Below are positions 43,791-54,573 of a DNA stretch of 64,000 nt, in pieces. The notes under the pieces are model-generated. The model was given only the letters and a program-made list of their open reading frames with translations, was not told the DNA's origin and did not search any database. Within the stretch, counting starts at the first letter, position 1. Each line of letters opens with the position of its first letter. Origin of the DNA: Pictodentalium vernedei (taxonomy: Eukaryota > Mollusca > Scaphopoda > Dentaliida > Dentaliidae); NCBI GenBank assembly GCA_031216915.1, contig CM062289.1:59886241-59950240 (forward strand). Reading direction: 5' to 3'. A program made the position numbers and the translations under genes.

Positions 43791-44651
43791 ATGGTGAGAG
43801 AACAAGACACTTACCCTCTTCACAAACCTGTTCGTTGTAAATTTCCAAGAAAGAGAGTGATCGTTAGTGGTATGGATGCAGAATGGCAAGCTGACTTGGT
43901 GGATTTAACAAACATAAGTAAATTCAACAAAAACATAAAGGTTTTGTTGACGTGTATAGATGTATTCAGTAAATATGCTTCGTAAACCAGAAAAATTACA
44001 AACTGATCAAGGCAAAGATTTCTGAACAGAAAATTTGAAAATTGTCTCAAAGATCACAAAGTCGATTTTTTCACTACACACAACGTGGAAACTAAATATT
44101 CCATCATAGAAAGATCCAATAAAACTTTGAAAAGTAAGATGTGCAAATATTTTACCAAGAGCGACACACTGATTTTTCCACTTTTAAAATTGGTCAAATC
44201 ATATAATCACATTCATCATCGAAGCATTTGTATGGCCCCCGTAAGTGTCAACTTTGAAAACCAAGAACAAGTTTGGCAAACGTTGAATGAACACCATATA
44301 AATCACAAGTCGCCAAAGTTAAAAATGGGAGATAGAGTGAGAATCAGTAAAGTCGAGGAAACTTTTGAAAAAGGTTATTTACCCAACTAGATCGACGAGT
44401 TATTCACGGTGTCATCTGTCAAAAAACCTCATCCAGTAACATTCGTCCTAAAGGACGATGGTGGGTAAGTAATGAAAGGATCCCTCTACACTGAAGAATT
44501 TTAACGAGTGACGCACACAACTATTTGCAAAATCGAACGCGTACTCATGAAACGTGGTCGAGGTAAGAAAAGGGAATTATTCGTGAAGTGGTTAGGATAC
44601 CCTTCGTCCTTCAATTCGTGGTTCCACGATCTCACCTATAAAAGGGAGTGA
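43791..44651 (+). pseudogene. retroviral-type DDE integrase with chromodomain, element A
   Basis: The N-terminal catalytic strand is SGMDAEWQADLVDLTNISKF with its Asp intact, followed by VLLTCIDVFSKYA. There the frame breaks (43985), and the next family block, QTDQGKDF with the second acidic residue, lies only about 15 bases on, so some 45 residues are deleted. From 44085 IIERSNKTLKSKMCKYF gives the Glu, then PKLKMGDRVRISKVEETFEK is the C-terminal SH3-like part. At 44518-44648 a chromodomain follows (ICKIERVLMKRGRGKK, then ELFVKWLGYPSSFNSWFHD). Chromodomains direct integration to marked chromatin in such elements. It is dead because of the deletion and stops. Confidence 0.8.
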
Positions 44652-44869
44652 ACCTCGGAGGTTTCTCCAGAATGGAAGAAGAATCGAACGAATCTTGGCA
44701 TCTGTTTGGACATTTTTGGTAAACATTTCACAAATAATCATACTGTACATCATCATCATCCTCAGAAGCATTCCTAACCTCACCCTCGATAGTACAGACA
44801 GCACGCTGTGGGAGTCTCTTCTAAGTAGTAGTACGGGATATTTATTACCTAATCCGACCATCAAGAAAA

Positions 44870-45588
44870 GTGATGTTTTATTTGGTCCGACCACCAAGTA
44901 ACAGTTCGATGAACGTGTTCCCAGAGAACACACTGACTACGTACACCACACAGTTATCACAAGCGGTGAATCCCACCGGGGAATGGGAAGTGGCTTTGGC
45001 AGAGATTCAGTATCCAAACTCTTCGTTTAACATTCCTGGGGAAGAAGACTTCGTCACAGTGTATTGGAATTTGAAACAAATTATCAGCTCTGTCTGAAAG
45101 AAGATCGATATTCGGAACCTTCCGATGTAATAGGGGGCATCAATGGTGTTGAAGAAGTACTGTTACCTCGTCACGACACGATAGATTTTGAATAGGACGA
45201 GGTCACTGGTAAAGTTCGAATCAAGGTACGAGATGAGGTCGTAGTCTCATTAAGTCCGACTCTTCAAAAGATCTTTTGTTTTGACGAGTGTGTGTTCAAA
45301 GCTGGCTCTTACGAATCTTCTGAAGTGGGCGATGTTAACCATGGTTTTTATTCATTGTATATCTACTGTGACTTGGTTCATGACCAAGTCGCGGGAGATA
45401 CGAGAGTACCTCTACTTCGCATCGTACCCGTGAAAGGCAAATATGGAAGTATTATCCCCAATACATTTGAGAACGTGTACTACGTATCAGTGGAACGAGA
45501 CAATTTTGGCACCGTCAGGGTGTATGTAAGAGGCGAACCAGGGGCCAATGTACCATTCGAGTTTGGGAAGCTGACACTTCATTTCTGA
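44870..45588 (+). pseudogene. penton-type capsid protein of element A (plus copy)
   Basis: Start near 44870: MMFYLVRPPSNSSMNVFPEN, then TTYTTQLSQAVNPTGEWEVA and LAEIQYPNSSFNIPG, the N-terminal strand pattern of the Maverick penton (single jelly-roll). The frame breaks near 45097. The C-terminal part (45292-45588) has FYSLYIYCDLVHDQVAGDTR, VPLLRIVPVKGKYGS and NVYYVSVERDNFGTVRVYVR to the end. The loss of frame covers about 65 codons that still look coding (about 45100-45290). The minus-strand copy at 41650-41930 keeps only the last third. Confidence 0.8.
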
Positions 45589-45628
45589 AATCGAAGATGT
45601 CTTCATTTCACATAGAAATGACGTACTA

Positions 45629-45889
45629 TTGTATATCAAGTTGTACGAGGAGTATTACACGAACCAAGCTGGAAACGGGCTATCAGCTTTTTCGGGAACG
45701 CAGATACAGAGAGGGTATGGTTTGGGTAATATATTGAACGGACTGAAGAATATGGTGTTACCCTTATTGACAACTACGGCCAAAACAGTGAGAAGACAGC
45801 TTGTTAGAAAAGGAGCCGCATTCGTAAGAGATGTCATCAAAGGGAAAAATGTGAAACAAACAAGAAGCTGGGGTGGGAGCTTGGAATAA
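45629..45889 (+). CDS. minor capsid/virion protein of element A (plus copy)
   Basis: An intact 86-codon frame, YEEYYTNQAGNGLSAFSGTQ to ...KGAAFVRDVIKGKNVKQTRS. Within it LGNILNGLKNMVLPLL is hydrophobic, and the rest is basic. It matches the minus-strand gene at 41281-41650. The C-terminus looks cut short: the ggtgggtggctcgaagg sequence that encodes the end in the minus copy lies just after the stop, out of frame. Confidence 0.65.
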   Translation: MYIKLYEEYYTNQAGNGLSAFSGTQIQRGYGLGNILNGLKNMVLPLLTTTAKTVRRQLVRKGAAFVRDVIKGKNVKQTRSWGGSLE

Positions 45890-46096
45890 AGTGGTGGGTG
45901 GCTCGAAGGTATAAACAGGTATGTTACTACCCACTTTGTAATAAAAGTTGCAAAATGTAATAATTATTACAAATAAACTTTTTTTTCAAAGGGGCACTTT
46001 TTTTTAAAGGGGAAATCGTAAACTAATTCATGTTATAAAACAACTATTAAAATAAATTTGTATCTCTATGAATCTACGACTGTCTTCGGGTATGTT

Positions 46097-46770
46097 ATAC
46101 GCATTTCTACGTGCATTTGAGCGAGTTTCGTATATGTTCGAAGTTTTATTACAAAATGCAACTACTTGGACTGGAAAAACGTTGCAAAATGAAATAATTA
46201 TTACAAAATGCAACTACATGGACTGGAAAAACGTTGCAAAATGTAATAAATGATACAAACTGCAACTACATCGGCTGGAAAAACGTTGCAAAATGTAATA
46301 AAATATTTTCAAGCAGAGCAACCAAACTAATTCATTGTATTATACTATTATTAATAGCAAATTGTTTCTGAATGTCTTAACAAAATGCTGTCAATGCGTT
46401 TTGTTTGTAGAGATGTCCACTGGTGATCAGCACAGTGGCAATGGCGGGAAATGGCTAAGAATCGTCTATGGCGATCTCTTGTGATAGTTGGGAGCGAGAT
46501 AAGGATTATAGGGCTATGAGTACTAGCCACACTGAGGCCCCTCCTCACCCCCCACACCTCACATCTTCATACGAGGAGATGATCATTGGTGATCGCAGGA
46601 TGTCTAGTGATCGCTTATGGCGATCTCTAGTAATCGTTACTAGTGACCATCAGTGATCATATCCCTGTATGAGGATGCGAGGGCTGTGAGGAGAGGCCTC
46701 ATTGAGTCCACACCTCATTGCCCTCACATCCATATCACGCTCCCAACGATCACTAAAGATCACAGACATC
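46097..46770 (+). repeat. left arm of a long terminal inverted repeat (foldback element)
   Basis: Starting near gcatttgagcgagtttcgta (46112), this arm is mirrored by 50830-51480. It begins with three to four tandem units of about 55 bp (gcaactacatggactggaaa, then aacgttgcaaaatgtaata). Then comes tgtccactggtgatcagcac and a region rich in gatcgc/gcgatc motifs (46430-46770). Confidence 0.85.
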
Positions 46771-47129
46771 TATAGTGATAGGCAATAACGATATCAAATG
46801 ACTGTTGGGGCGAGATTGGGAATGTGAGGGCAATGAGATGAGGCCTCATTTGGGGCATCTTCAAACAGCCCTCACATTCTCATTGGAAAGATGATCATTG
46901 GTGATGGGCAGTGACGTTCACTATGGATGCCTAGTGATTGCTGATGGTGCTCTATGGTGATTGTTGGGGGGGGGGGGGGGTGAGGATGTGAAGGCTATGA
47001 GAAGAGACCTCATTGCATCACCTCATAGACCTCATTGGTCTCCGAGTATTCCGACAGAGAGCGCCACTGTCGCTACCCCGTCCAGAAACCCTGGCCTACT
47101 TTACAGGGACCTCGAGACCTACTGACCTG

Positions 47130-47410
47130 GCGACGCAGAGACCTCCAACCAGTGGCCCGACCGACAGCGACAAATTCCCCCTCTTTCTTCTCCCAACCGT
47201 GAACCTATCTCGGAAGCCCTCCAACCAGTGGCCCGACCTAGCGACACAGTAGCCTCACCCCTGCTCCCAACATTGACACTATCTCAGAAGCCCTCCAACC
47301 AGTCGCCCAACTGAGAGTGACAGAGTCGTACTTCCCTCTGCTCCCAACAGTGATCCTGTACCAGAGGCCCCCAACCAGTGACCCAATCGAAAGCGACACA
47401 ATCACTCGGC
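47130..47410. repeat. about 75-bp tandem repeat (ccaaccagtggcccgac)
   Basis: ccaaccagt occurs at 47144, 47221, 47294 and 47371, each followed by a variant of agcgacac and tctcccaac(c/a)gtga. Four units at 73-77 bp spacing. No gene. Confidence 0.8.
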
Positions 47411-47419
47411 GATCCTACC

Positions 47420-50330
47420 ATGGTGTGGGATAGCGACAGTCAAATTTTACTGGGGAAATGGCACTACTGACACAAGTTCTGTGCGAAATGGCATAGTGTA
47501 AGGCAGACTTGCTCTGAAGCGACTGTGGTGAAAGGCTATCAATGTGCGGACAGTGTTACGAGGGTATTGACATAAGCCAGGGCGGTGTTGCTGGGCTCAA
47601 TCAATGTCTAGTCACCCACCTCGGTGGACATCGACAGCGGTCAACGTCGTCATGACCTTGAGTGCTCTCCATGACGTCACCAACGTCATAGCTACTCTAA
47701 CCATTTTTCTCTGTCGATTCCCGACTTTCTGGCATCTTCACACAAACTTTGCAGTGGGCATTCACACCCAGCCTGCGATGCAACCGATGTGAACCGTACA
47801 TAAACAGTCGACAAGAGTTGACAAACGAGCTTATAGAGGTTGTGTCAGCGATAGGAATTTGGAGGGGGGGGGGGGGCTGGGGTCCGGGGTCCGGGTGAGG
47901 ATGGGGTTCTGTTAGAGGGCGACATAAAGGGTCCTTTCGGAAACATAACATACTACTCGTGCAGGATGATATGGAAACAAAAATACTTCACTTTGCTTTC
48001 ATTGGGTTTTATGGATTTCATTTTATTACCTTAGCCATGCATCCATAAAAAATCTTCCCAGGCAAGCGTTTTCATGAAGAAACTGTTGTTCAGCTTTAGT
48101 GGTTTTAGGGTTGGGACAGGGTCAGGAAAATGGGAGGCATTGATACTTTTCATAGGAATTATTTGGCAGCATATTCAAAATAATTATAAAGGATAACATA
48201 GAATAAAAATACAACACTTATTATTTATTGGTAATTAAAAAAAAACAGAATATAATTAGTTTCACAAATATAAATAAAAGTACAGGTAGAAACTGGTTAT
48301 AATTGAAACAGATGTAGATGCAAAATTGTGAAATGGTTCGGCATCTCTAAGTGAGAGTGCTAAATTTCTTTTTACATGCCTTCTTGTGCGAAGAGGAAAT
48401 CAGTCAGTGGTGTAATGTCACACCTTCTGGGATCTGACGCACATGAGGGAAAGAAAATCTCCTGATTTGTGAGTGCATACCAGAAATAGCCAACGCTTCC
48501 CCACTGCATGTAGTGTATTTGAGCTCGTTAAAGTAGCTCGCAAAAATAATGTTTCTCATGCTTCTCACTGTCACTCGTGAGATATCCCTTGCATCCACTC
48601 GGATATTGTTCTTTGGGTTTTCGGATTTTCGAATTTAATTCGTAAATTTCAAATGAGAAATGATTACAAGTAGACATTTTACCAGTTGTAGTATATGTAG
48701 TGCTCCCCTGAATCTGCGGTCTTGAGAAATAATACTAATAAAAAGAATGCGTGTAAAAGCTTAAATTAATGTTGCTATTTGTACCCCATATGCTCCAAAC
48801 AAATGAAATCTGATCCGAAACAATAATCATCACATGTGCTGCTTGCGTTATCGCTCACTTGGTGTTAAAATGATATTGAAAAGTATCTGAAATTATCAGT
48901 TCACTAGTTTCATGAAACGTCAATTATTCTGCGCATACTGCTGTCTTTCCAGGCATCCACAAATTGCTGTCGCAACTATACTTTATTGAAATAACATAAT
49001 CCAAAATTGTCTGGAAGAGTTTACAATTTTTAACATTTTCGCCTACTCATCAGGCACTTCACTCCGAATATGATGACAACCTTGTCGACTTAACATGAAA
49101 TAAACAGTTTTAAAAAATCAAAACCTTTTAAATCCATTCAATGAAACTGTTCTTGTTTTATTGAGTTTGGAAGACTTGGGACCTCGTGCTGACGAAGCGC
49201 ACAAGCCAGTTCTGTTGGAAAACGTCAATCCAATCTGCAGCTATCTGTTTCTTTTCGAGGCGCACGTTGGCACTATATGACGCAAATTGCAGTCATTCCA
49301 TAGCCCCCAGTTTAAACGACCGAAACCCCACAGTAGAAGCTCCACCAATTACCGCAACGGTTGAAATCGTTGGGAACAGGATAAATCACTGTTAGGAAGT
49401 CTGTTTTCTTTGCATTGTCATTAATAAGAACCTGACCCTCAAGACGTCCTGTGAAAAAATAACCAGCACAGCGCTATCCCGCATGTGTCTGCTCGAAGCC
49501 CTCGATGGTTCTAATAGGAAAGATGGGGGGGGGGGGGGGGGGGTTCGATAGAGTGTCTACTCTGAGGCTCTTCATGAGCTTTTCGGGCCCTTTTTCGACT
49601 ATGCTGCTGTAGTCACACACACATACTGTGTTAGCAGGACTAAAGCGCACCAAGTCAACGGGGCAGGTATCAAGAGTGGGAAACTGTTAGAGGAGCTATG
49701 ACGTCGGCAGCGTCATATTGGGCGCACTGTCGTTGTCCGCGGAGCTGAGTTTCAGGGTGTTGTTTTGGGCCCAGCGACCGGGCTGTGCCGCTGTGTAGCC
49801 TCGATCCTAGATTAGTACGACTGCCCTTGGGTTGGGATAGCTGCGGTTGCTGGCTCAGTGATTCAAGATGCTCAATATCAACGGAATTAGTGGACAAAAG
49901 TCCAGTGACCTACTTTCCTGATGACAATGTCAATTCCCTTTAGCACACGGCATGATGTCGCACGAGCGGTCTAGGTCCAGACGCCGCAGCCCGAGTCGCG
50001 ACTAGAGGGCACCTGTAGTTCGCTCCGGTGACTCCAGATGGTGCACTTGTGTTTTGGCGCCCTTCCCAGTTCTCTTGTTCCCGCCTGCTTTCGCTGACGA
50101 TTTTGCATGAAAAATATTATATAAGTAATTTAGAATGTAAGTGGAGCTCGCGCCCATATAGACAGCCACGTGCGCCTTCATTGTGCGTAAGCGCCCCCCC
50201 CCCCCAGCCTCCCCCACCCCCACACACACAAACAAACAAAAATTAATAACACGTTGTTCACCCAACAGTTCAGCTGCTTCACTCAAAATTTCTTTATTCA
50301 TTTCAACGAGGTAAAGCGGAGCTCGGTGAC
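47420..50330. other. interior of the foldback element, no gene recognised
   Basis: No supported coding frame. There are G runs of 13 or more at about 47864 and 49526 and a C run near 50187. The short frames (for example 48404-48598 minus and 49186-49395 plus) have no domain features. Confidence 0.4.
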
Positions 50331-50399
50331 ACATTGACTATATTGTCGAACTTTAGACCGAGGGTTCAAAAGTGCGATTCGGGTCCGTATCATTCATCC

Positions 50400-50640
50400 T
50401 GTGTCCTTGAGAAAACTCTTAATCCGGATTGCTTATGTGGGAACACGGTGGCAAAGTGTGCTAAGGCGTATGACACGCCGATAGTGCACACGCCTTCAAC
50501 CAATTCTAACTCAGGGTAGTGCGTTAGAGAGTCTGACAGTTACTCGCCGCTGTTCGACGGTTCTATCTCAGTACTCCGGCTTCCTCCACCGATACGATTT
50601 GACCCTGGCTCTTGAAAGTGACGTAAAACACAAATAAATA
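50400..50640 (+). mobile_element. degenerate SINE copy
   Basis: tgtccttgagaaaactctta, gggaacacggtggcaaagtg, ctaaggcgta and tactccggcttcctccacc follow the order of the full SINE at 6001-6368 with many substitutions. A tail aaataaataa ends it near 50640. Confidence 0.7.
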
Positions 50641-50829
50641 ACAGGGCGTCAAAGCCTGTTAAAATCAATGCACAAATATCAAACCACTACGTCCACCAGA
50701 CGTTTACATGTTGGTCCCAGATTTATACACCCAAAATCTTAAAGAGTGACATTTCTTTGAATCCCAGCGCTACGATGTTTGGTGGTGATTTGCTTTTGTG
50801 GTCAATCTGGTTCTGATCCGGTCAACTCT

Positions 50830-51480
50830 GGGATATCTGTGATCTCCAGTGATCGTTGGGAGCGAGATATGGATGTGAGGGCTATGAGGTGAGGACTCCA
50901 TTGGGGCATCTCCTCACAGCCCTCTCATCTTCATACTGGGAGGTGATCACTTGAGATCGCCATAAGCGATCACTAGGCATCCCTGGTGTTCGTCAATGGC
51001 GATCACTAATGACCATCTCTTCGTATGAGGATGTGCGGGGTGTGAGGAGAGGCCTCAGTGCGGCTAGTACTCATAGCCCTCTAATCCTCGCCTCGCTCCC
51101 AGCAATCACTAGAGATCGCTCTAGACGATCACCAGCCATTTTCTTTCATCGGCACTATACTGATCACCAATGGACATCTCTACAAACAATACACATTGGC
51201 AGCCTTTGGTTAGGACATTCAGATGCACTTTGCTATTAATAATTGTATAATACAATAAATTAGTTTCATTGCTCTGCTTGAAAATATTTTATAACATTTT
51301 GCACCACTTTTCCAGTCGATGTATTGTAACATTTATTACATTTTGAGACGTTTTTCCAGTCCATGTAGTTGTATTTTGTAATAATTATTACGTTTTGCAA
51401 CGTTTTTCCAGTCCAAGTAGTTGCAGTTTGTTATAAAACTTCTAACATATACGAAACTCGCTCAAATAAACGTAAAATGT
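50830..51480 (-). repeat. right arm of the long terminal inverted repeat
   Basis: Read on the minus strand it reproduces 46097-46770: the gcatttgagcg-like end at 51480, tandem units with ctacttggactggaaaaacg, then the tgtccattggtgatcag and gatcgc-rich parts. Confidence 0.85.
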
Positions 51481-51689
51481 TTGGGTTTTTCCAAAAATAA
51501 TTAAACTTTTTCAGGAAAATTCCGGATTTTTCGCGGAAAATGTTCGAATTTGAGCTTTCTGGACCACGGAGCTTATAACAGAATGGGTTTCGGTCCTGCC
51601 TTTTTTGAGAGATTAACCCTGATTTCCCCGGAGTGGTGGATTTTTTATTTCGGAAAAAATCACGAAAAGGCCCAAAAAGGCAGAGTCAT

Positions 51690-51960
51690 GTCTTGAAAGG
51701 ACCCTCGATCAGGAACTGAGATTTTCTCGCGGTAAATGCCGCGACGCATCGGACTGGGTAAATTTTTGTCGCCGTCGACTGGTCCAGAAAAACCCCGATA
51801 CGCCCCGGGTGTTTTTTTTTAGTTTTCTTTTGCAGTGTTGTGACAGGAAAGGACCCTCGATCCGGGTCCAGTAAAAACCACGATACGCCACGGGATTTTT
51901 GGAGTTTTTTTTCCGTCGAGTCCAGAAAAAAACCCGATTCGCCACGGTTTTTTTCCGTCG
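51690..51960. repeat. tandem repeats at the left edge of element B
   Basis: aaaggaccctcgatc occurs near 51697 and 51850. ccagaaaaa(a)ccccgata/cgattcgcc occurs near 51784, 51869 (as ccagtaaaaaccacgatacg) and 51922. Lying directly left of the first gene of element B, these may be part of its terminal repeat; the other end is outside the window. Confidence 0.5.
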
Positions 51961-52079
51961 TTCGCCTCGATGGGGAAGAAGGGAGAAAACAATCCGACTG
52001 GGGAGGGAAATGGACAAGGAGGAGGATCGCGATTGGAAAAAAATGTGTATATATTATTAGTTGAAAGATGAATGATAAT

Positions 52080-52110
52080 AACAAAATATACATATATATA
52101 TATATATATA
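52080..52110 (+). promoter_or_regulatory. TA-rich spacer, possible promoter of the first element B gene
   Basis: (TA)n of about 22 bases followed by aaa, 110 bases before the first gene. Similar tatatataaa runs lie before or between other genes of element B (53608, 54538, 57829), suggesting AT-rich promoters, but no precise motif can be defined. Confidence 0.25.
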
Positions 52111-52220
52111 TATAAAACAATATTAAAGATAAATAAGAATTTTTAAAAAAATATAGCTGTTTTTCATCCCTTAAAGAAAAAAAAATAATAAATAAATAAA
52201 AAAACCCCTCAAAAAACAAT

Positions 52221-53126
52221 GTGTCTACACATCGGAGATTCGAAGCAAGGGACGAGCAGGTTCGCGAATTGATACGGAGTAAGGAGAATATTCAGGCGCA
52301 GGATAGTGCCAGACAATTGGGAGAGATGGGATTGAGACAAGAGGCTACCAAGTTGTTCAAACCCGTCACCGAGGTTCAGGAACGAGCTAGGAAAGAGATC
52401 GTGGAGGAATTGAGACAAAAAAGAAGGTTCTCTGAGGATGGATTTGCATCCTATACTTTAGCACCGAGAACTTACTCCGTTTCGTTCCGGGACTCGAGAC
52501 CGATCCGAGCAGCGTCGGTAATGTTACGCCGAGAAATTTGTCCGAATATACTCCGGAGAGGATCGAGACCAATGCGAGTAGCGCCAGATCTGACGATGGT
52601 AGAGAAGAAGATGATATTTACGGATTTCCTCAGGAAGATGATGAAGATTTTCGTTGGTGACACGCAAATATGGTCTGAAGGCGACTATTTGATCGTCGGT
52701 CCGAACAGGTACGAAATGACCGACGGATTGCACACTCTGCTCTCTCATAAGAGACACGACGATTAGACCGAAGAGAATTACAAAAATTACAGAGACATTC
52801 TGGTTCAGACTCATGCCATGAAGAAGAACGACGATCCCAAAGAGACGAGACCAAAAGATAGGAGAGGTTACAAGTGGAAGGACGTGGTGGAACCCATATG
52901 GAAGGCGAACGAGTATTTCGTGAAATCGACGACTGGGAAGGGAATGACCGACACGATATTTATTCCGCGCGATGCCTTGTTGGGGAGATTGAATTTGTTG
53001 ATGGCAAGCAGAGAGGCTGGTAACACCAGAGTGGATAACGAGATAGTGAGCGTGTGCGACGAATTGTAGAGGCAGAAGGTCTTGACTAAGAAGGGTTATC
53101 AAAAGATGATGAATCGTTTGAAATAA
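52221..53126 (+). pseudogene. DUF8207-like protein of element B, two in-frame stops
   Basis: A single frame runs from about 52221 to TAA 53124, broken by TAG at 52764-52766 and TAG at 53067-53069. The N-terminal 70 residues are charged and helical (likely coiled coil). The C-terminal domain has GYKWKDVVEPIWKANEYF, FIPRDALLGRLNLLMASREA and GNTRVDNEIVSVCDEL, the conserved pattern I associate with DUF8207 proteins of Maverick-like elements. Its role there is unknown. The start is unsure: an ATG at 52219 is two bases out of frame, and the frame itself opens with GTG at 52221. Confidence 0.75.
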
Positions 53127-53219
53127 TAAATAGTAAGAGAAAAGAAGAAAAGAAAAAAAAATATCAAGTAAATAAAAAAATATATATTAAAAACAATAAA
53201 TAATAATAATTAAAAAAAA

Positions 53220-53591
53220 ATGTTAGTGATAAATAACAGAGGATACGCTAGATCTTACGTCTGCGGTGGATCGGGTATCGTCGATTCGATGAAGAGATTT
53301 ATAACTCGTAAATTTACCGGCGATGCCGCGAAACAGCTCGCGTCGAGCGCTCTCAAAATCGGAAAGAAAACGATCGATGCGGGTAAGAAAGTTGCGACCG
53401 AAGCGAACGGTAGAATAGCTTCGGAAGCCGGTAACAGAGGCGCCGACCCTTTGATTAATAAATTGACAACTCCACAACCTGCCAAACGATCGAGAATCGA
53501 ACCGAAAAGTTGGAGAGATTTCCATGATGATGTCGCACCGATACAAGACTTGGCTAAAATGAATAAAGGATCGGGATTGAAAGTGATTTAA
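53220..53591 (+). CDS. small virion-type protein of element B
   Basis: 123 codons, intact, ATG at 53220 directly after an A-rich spacer. A Gly-rich start (CGGSGIVDSMKRF) leads into a helical Lys/Ala-rich middle (AAKQLASSALKIGKKTIDAG) and a C-terminal part with basic RSR and the end GSGLKVI. Layout and position before the ATPase fit a minor capsid or core protein of adintovirus-like elements. One of very few undamaged genes in B; homology cannot be assigned more tightly by eye. Confidence 0.65.
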   Translation: MLVINNRGYARSYVCGGSGIVDSMKRFITRKFTGDAAKQLASSALKIGKKTIDAGKKVATEANGRIASEAGNRGADPLINKLTTPQPAKRSRIEPKSWRDFHDDVAPIQDLAKMNKGSGLKVI

Positions 53592-53705
53592 AAATAATAA
53601 GAAAAAACTTATATATATATAAAAATAGAAATTAAAATAAAAAAATAAAAATAGAAAAAAAAAACATAATTCAAAACATAGTAAAAAAACAAACTACAGA
53701 AAAAA

Positions 53706-54533
53706 ATGAATATCAAAGACATGTCTTGGAATGACGTGACGTGATGACCAAGAGGCCGAACAACGAGTTCTTTCCCAAGAGCATAAGAGGTCTCATAGTG
53801 GGAAAATCGAATTGCGGAAATACCAATCTCTTGATGAATCTATTGTTGCGACCTGGTTGGTTGGATTACGACAGATTATTCGTTTTTGGCAAGAGTCTCT
53901 TTCAACTGGAATATAGATTGCTTCGAGAGTGCATGATGCAAGGGTGTTATGTTGAGTGTCTTTGACAATCGAAACGAATTCGAAGGACACGAGACTTCGA
54001 ATATATTGGAACGGACGGCGAGAGAATTGACCAAGAGAAATTTGGAGTGTTCGAACGTGGAATGTCAGATTTACGAGAATGCCAATGACGTTCCCGATTC
54101 TAGACAGTTGAAGTCTGAGAATAAGAATCCCATGATCTTCGACTATCTACTGTTCGAGAGACAGAATCGATGCAAATTGTATTACGTTCGAGGACGTCAC
54201 AGCAACGTGGATTGTTTCTGTTTGTCTCAGAATTATTTTTGACTGCCCAGACAGGCGATTAGGGAGAATGCTAATTTTCTGTGTCTCTTTCGTCAGGATC
54301 TCAAGAATCTCAATCACATCTATGGAGATCACGTGACCAATGACATGGGTAGGAAAGAATTCAGGTAATTTGGTAAGAAGGTGTGGGACAAAGGACTTCA
54401 CAATTTCACTGTGATCGATTTGACTAGTGAATTTAACAATGGAAAATATCGAAGTGGATTCGACAATCTTTTTTATATTCCTAATAATAATAATAGAGAA
54501 GAAAATAAAAAAAGACATATCGATAAAATATAA
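53706..54533 (+). pseudogene. genome-packaging ATPase of element B, broken with altered Walker motifs
   Basis: FtsK/HerA-superfamily ATPase that would pump DNA into the capsid. ATG 53706 is followed by a frameshift near 53740, and another occurs near 53950. TGA (54240) and TAA (54367) come later. The recognisable family blocks are FFPKSIRGLIVGKSNCGNTN (Walker A region), LDYDRLFVFGKSLFQLEYRL, NDVPDSRQLKSENKNPMIFD (Walker B region), YYVRGRHSNVDCFCLSQNYF, and a C-terminal IDLTSEFNNGKYRSGFDNLF. The Walker A lysine is replaced by Asn, and the second Walker B acidic position by Tyr, so it would be inactive even without the frame breaks. Confidence 0.8.
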
Positions 54534-54573
54534 AAAAATATATATATAAATAATAATAATAATAATAATAAAA

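Larger units (their letters stand above)
38558..45900. mobile_element. Maverick/Polinton (adintovirus-like) element A, two inverted overlapping parts
   Basis: Minus-strand genes fill 38558-41930: penton end, minor capsid, major capsid, protease, basic protein and IAP. Plus-strand genes fill 42371-45889: ATPase, core protein, conserved protein, integrase, penton and minor capsid. The penton and minor capsid genes occur in both parts, in opposite orientations, and the parts meet at a 30-bp hairpin (41943-42014). Putting the two together gives one coherent gene order, so this is a rearranged pair of copies of the same family. No DNA polymerase gene and no clear terminal repeats were found. Every gene but the shortest is damaged. 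Confidence 0.85.
46097..51480. mobile_element. foldback-type element with about 650-bp inverted ends
   Basis: Two long imperfect inverted repeats enclose about 4 kb without any coding frame for a transposase. It sits exactly between Maverick elements A and B. The interior holds a 75-bp tandem repeat, a SINE remnant (50400-50640) and long G and C runs. Long, internally repetitive TIRs are typical of Foldback/Galileo-like non-autonomous transposons; that assignment is inference. Confidence 0.75.

Noticed and set aside
51686-52219. 177-codon minus-strand ORF with hydrophobic N-terminus
   Set aside because: Its hydrophobic part comes from AT-rich (TA)n and poly-A/T sequence and the rest from a tandem repeat; no family pattern.
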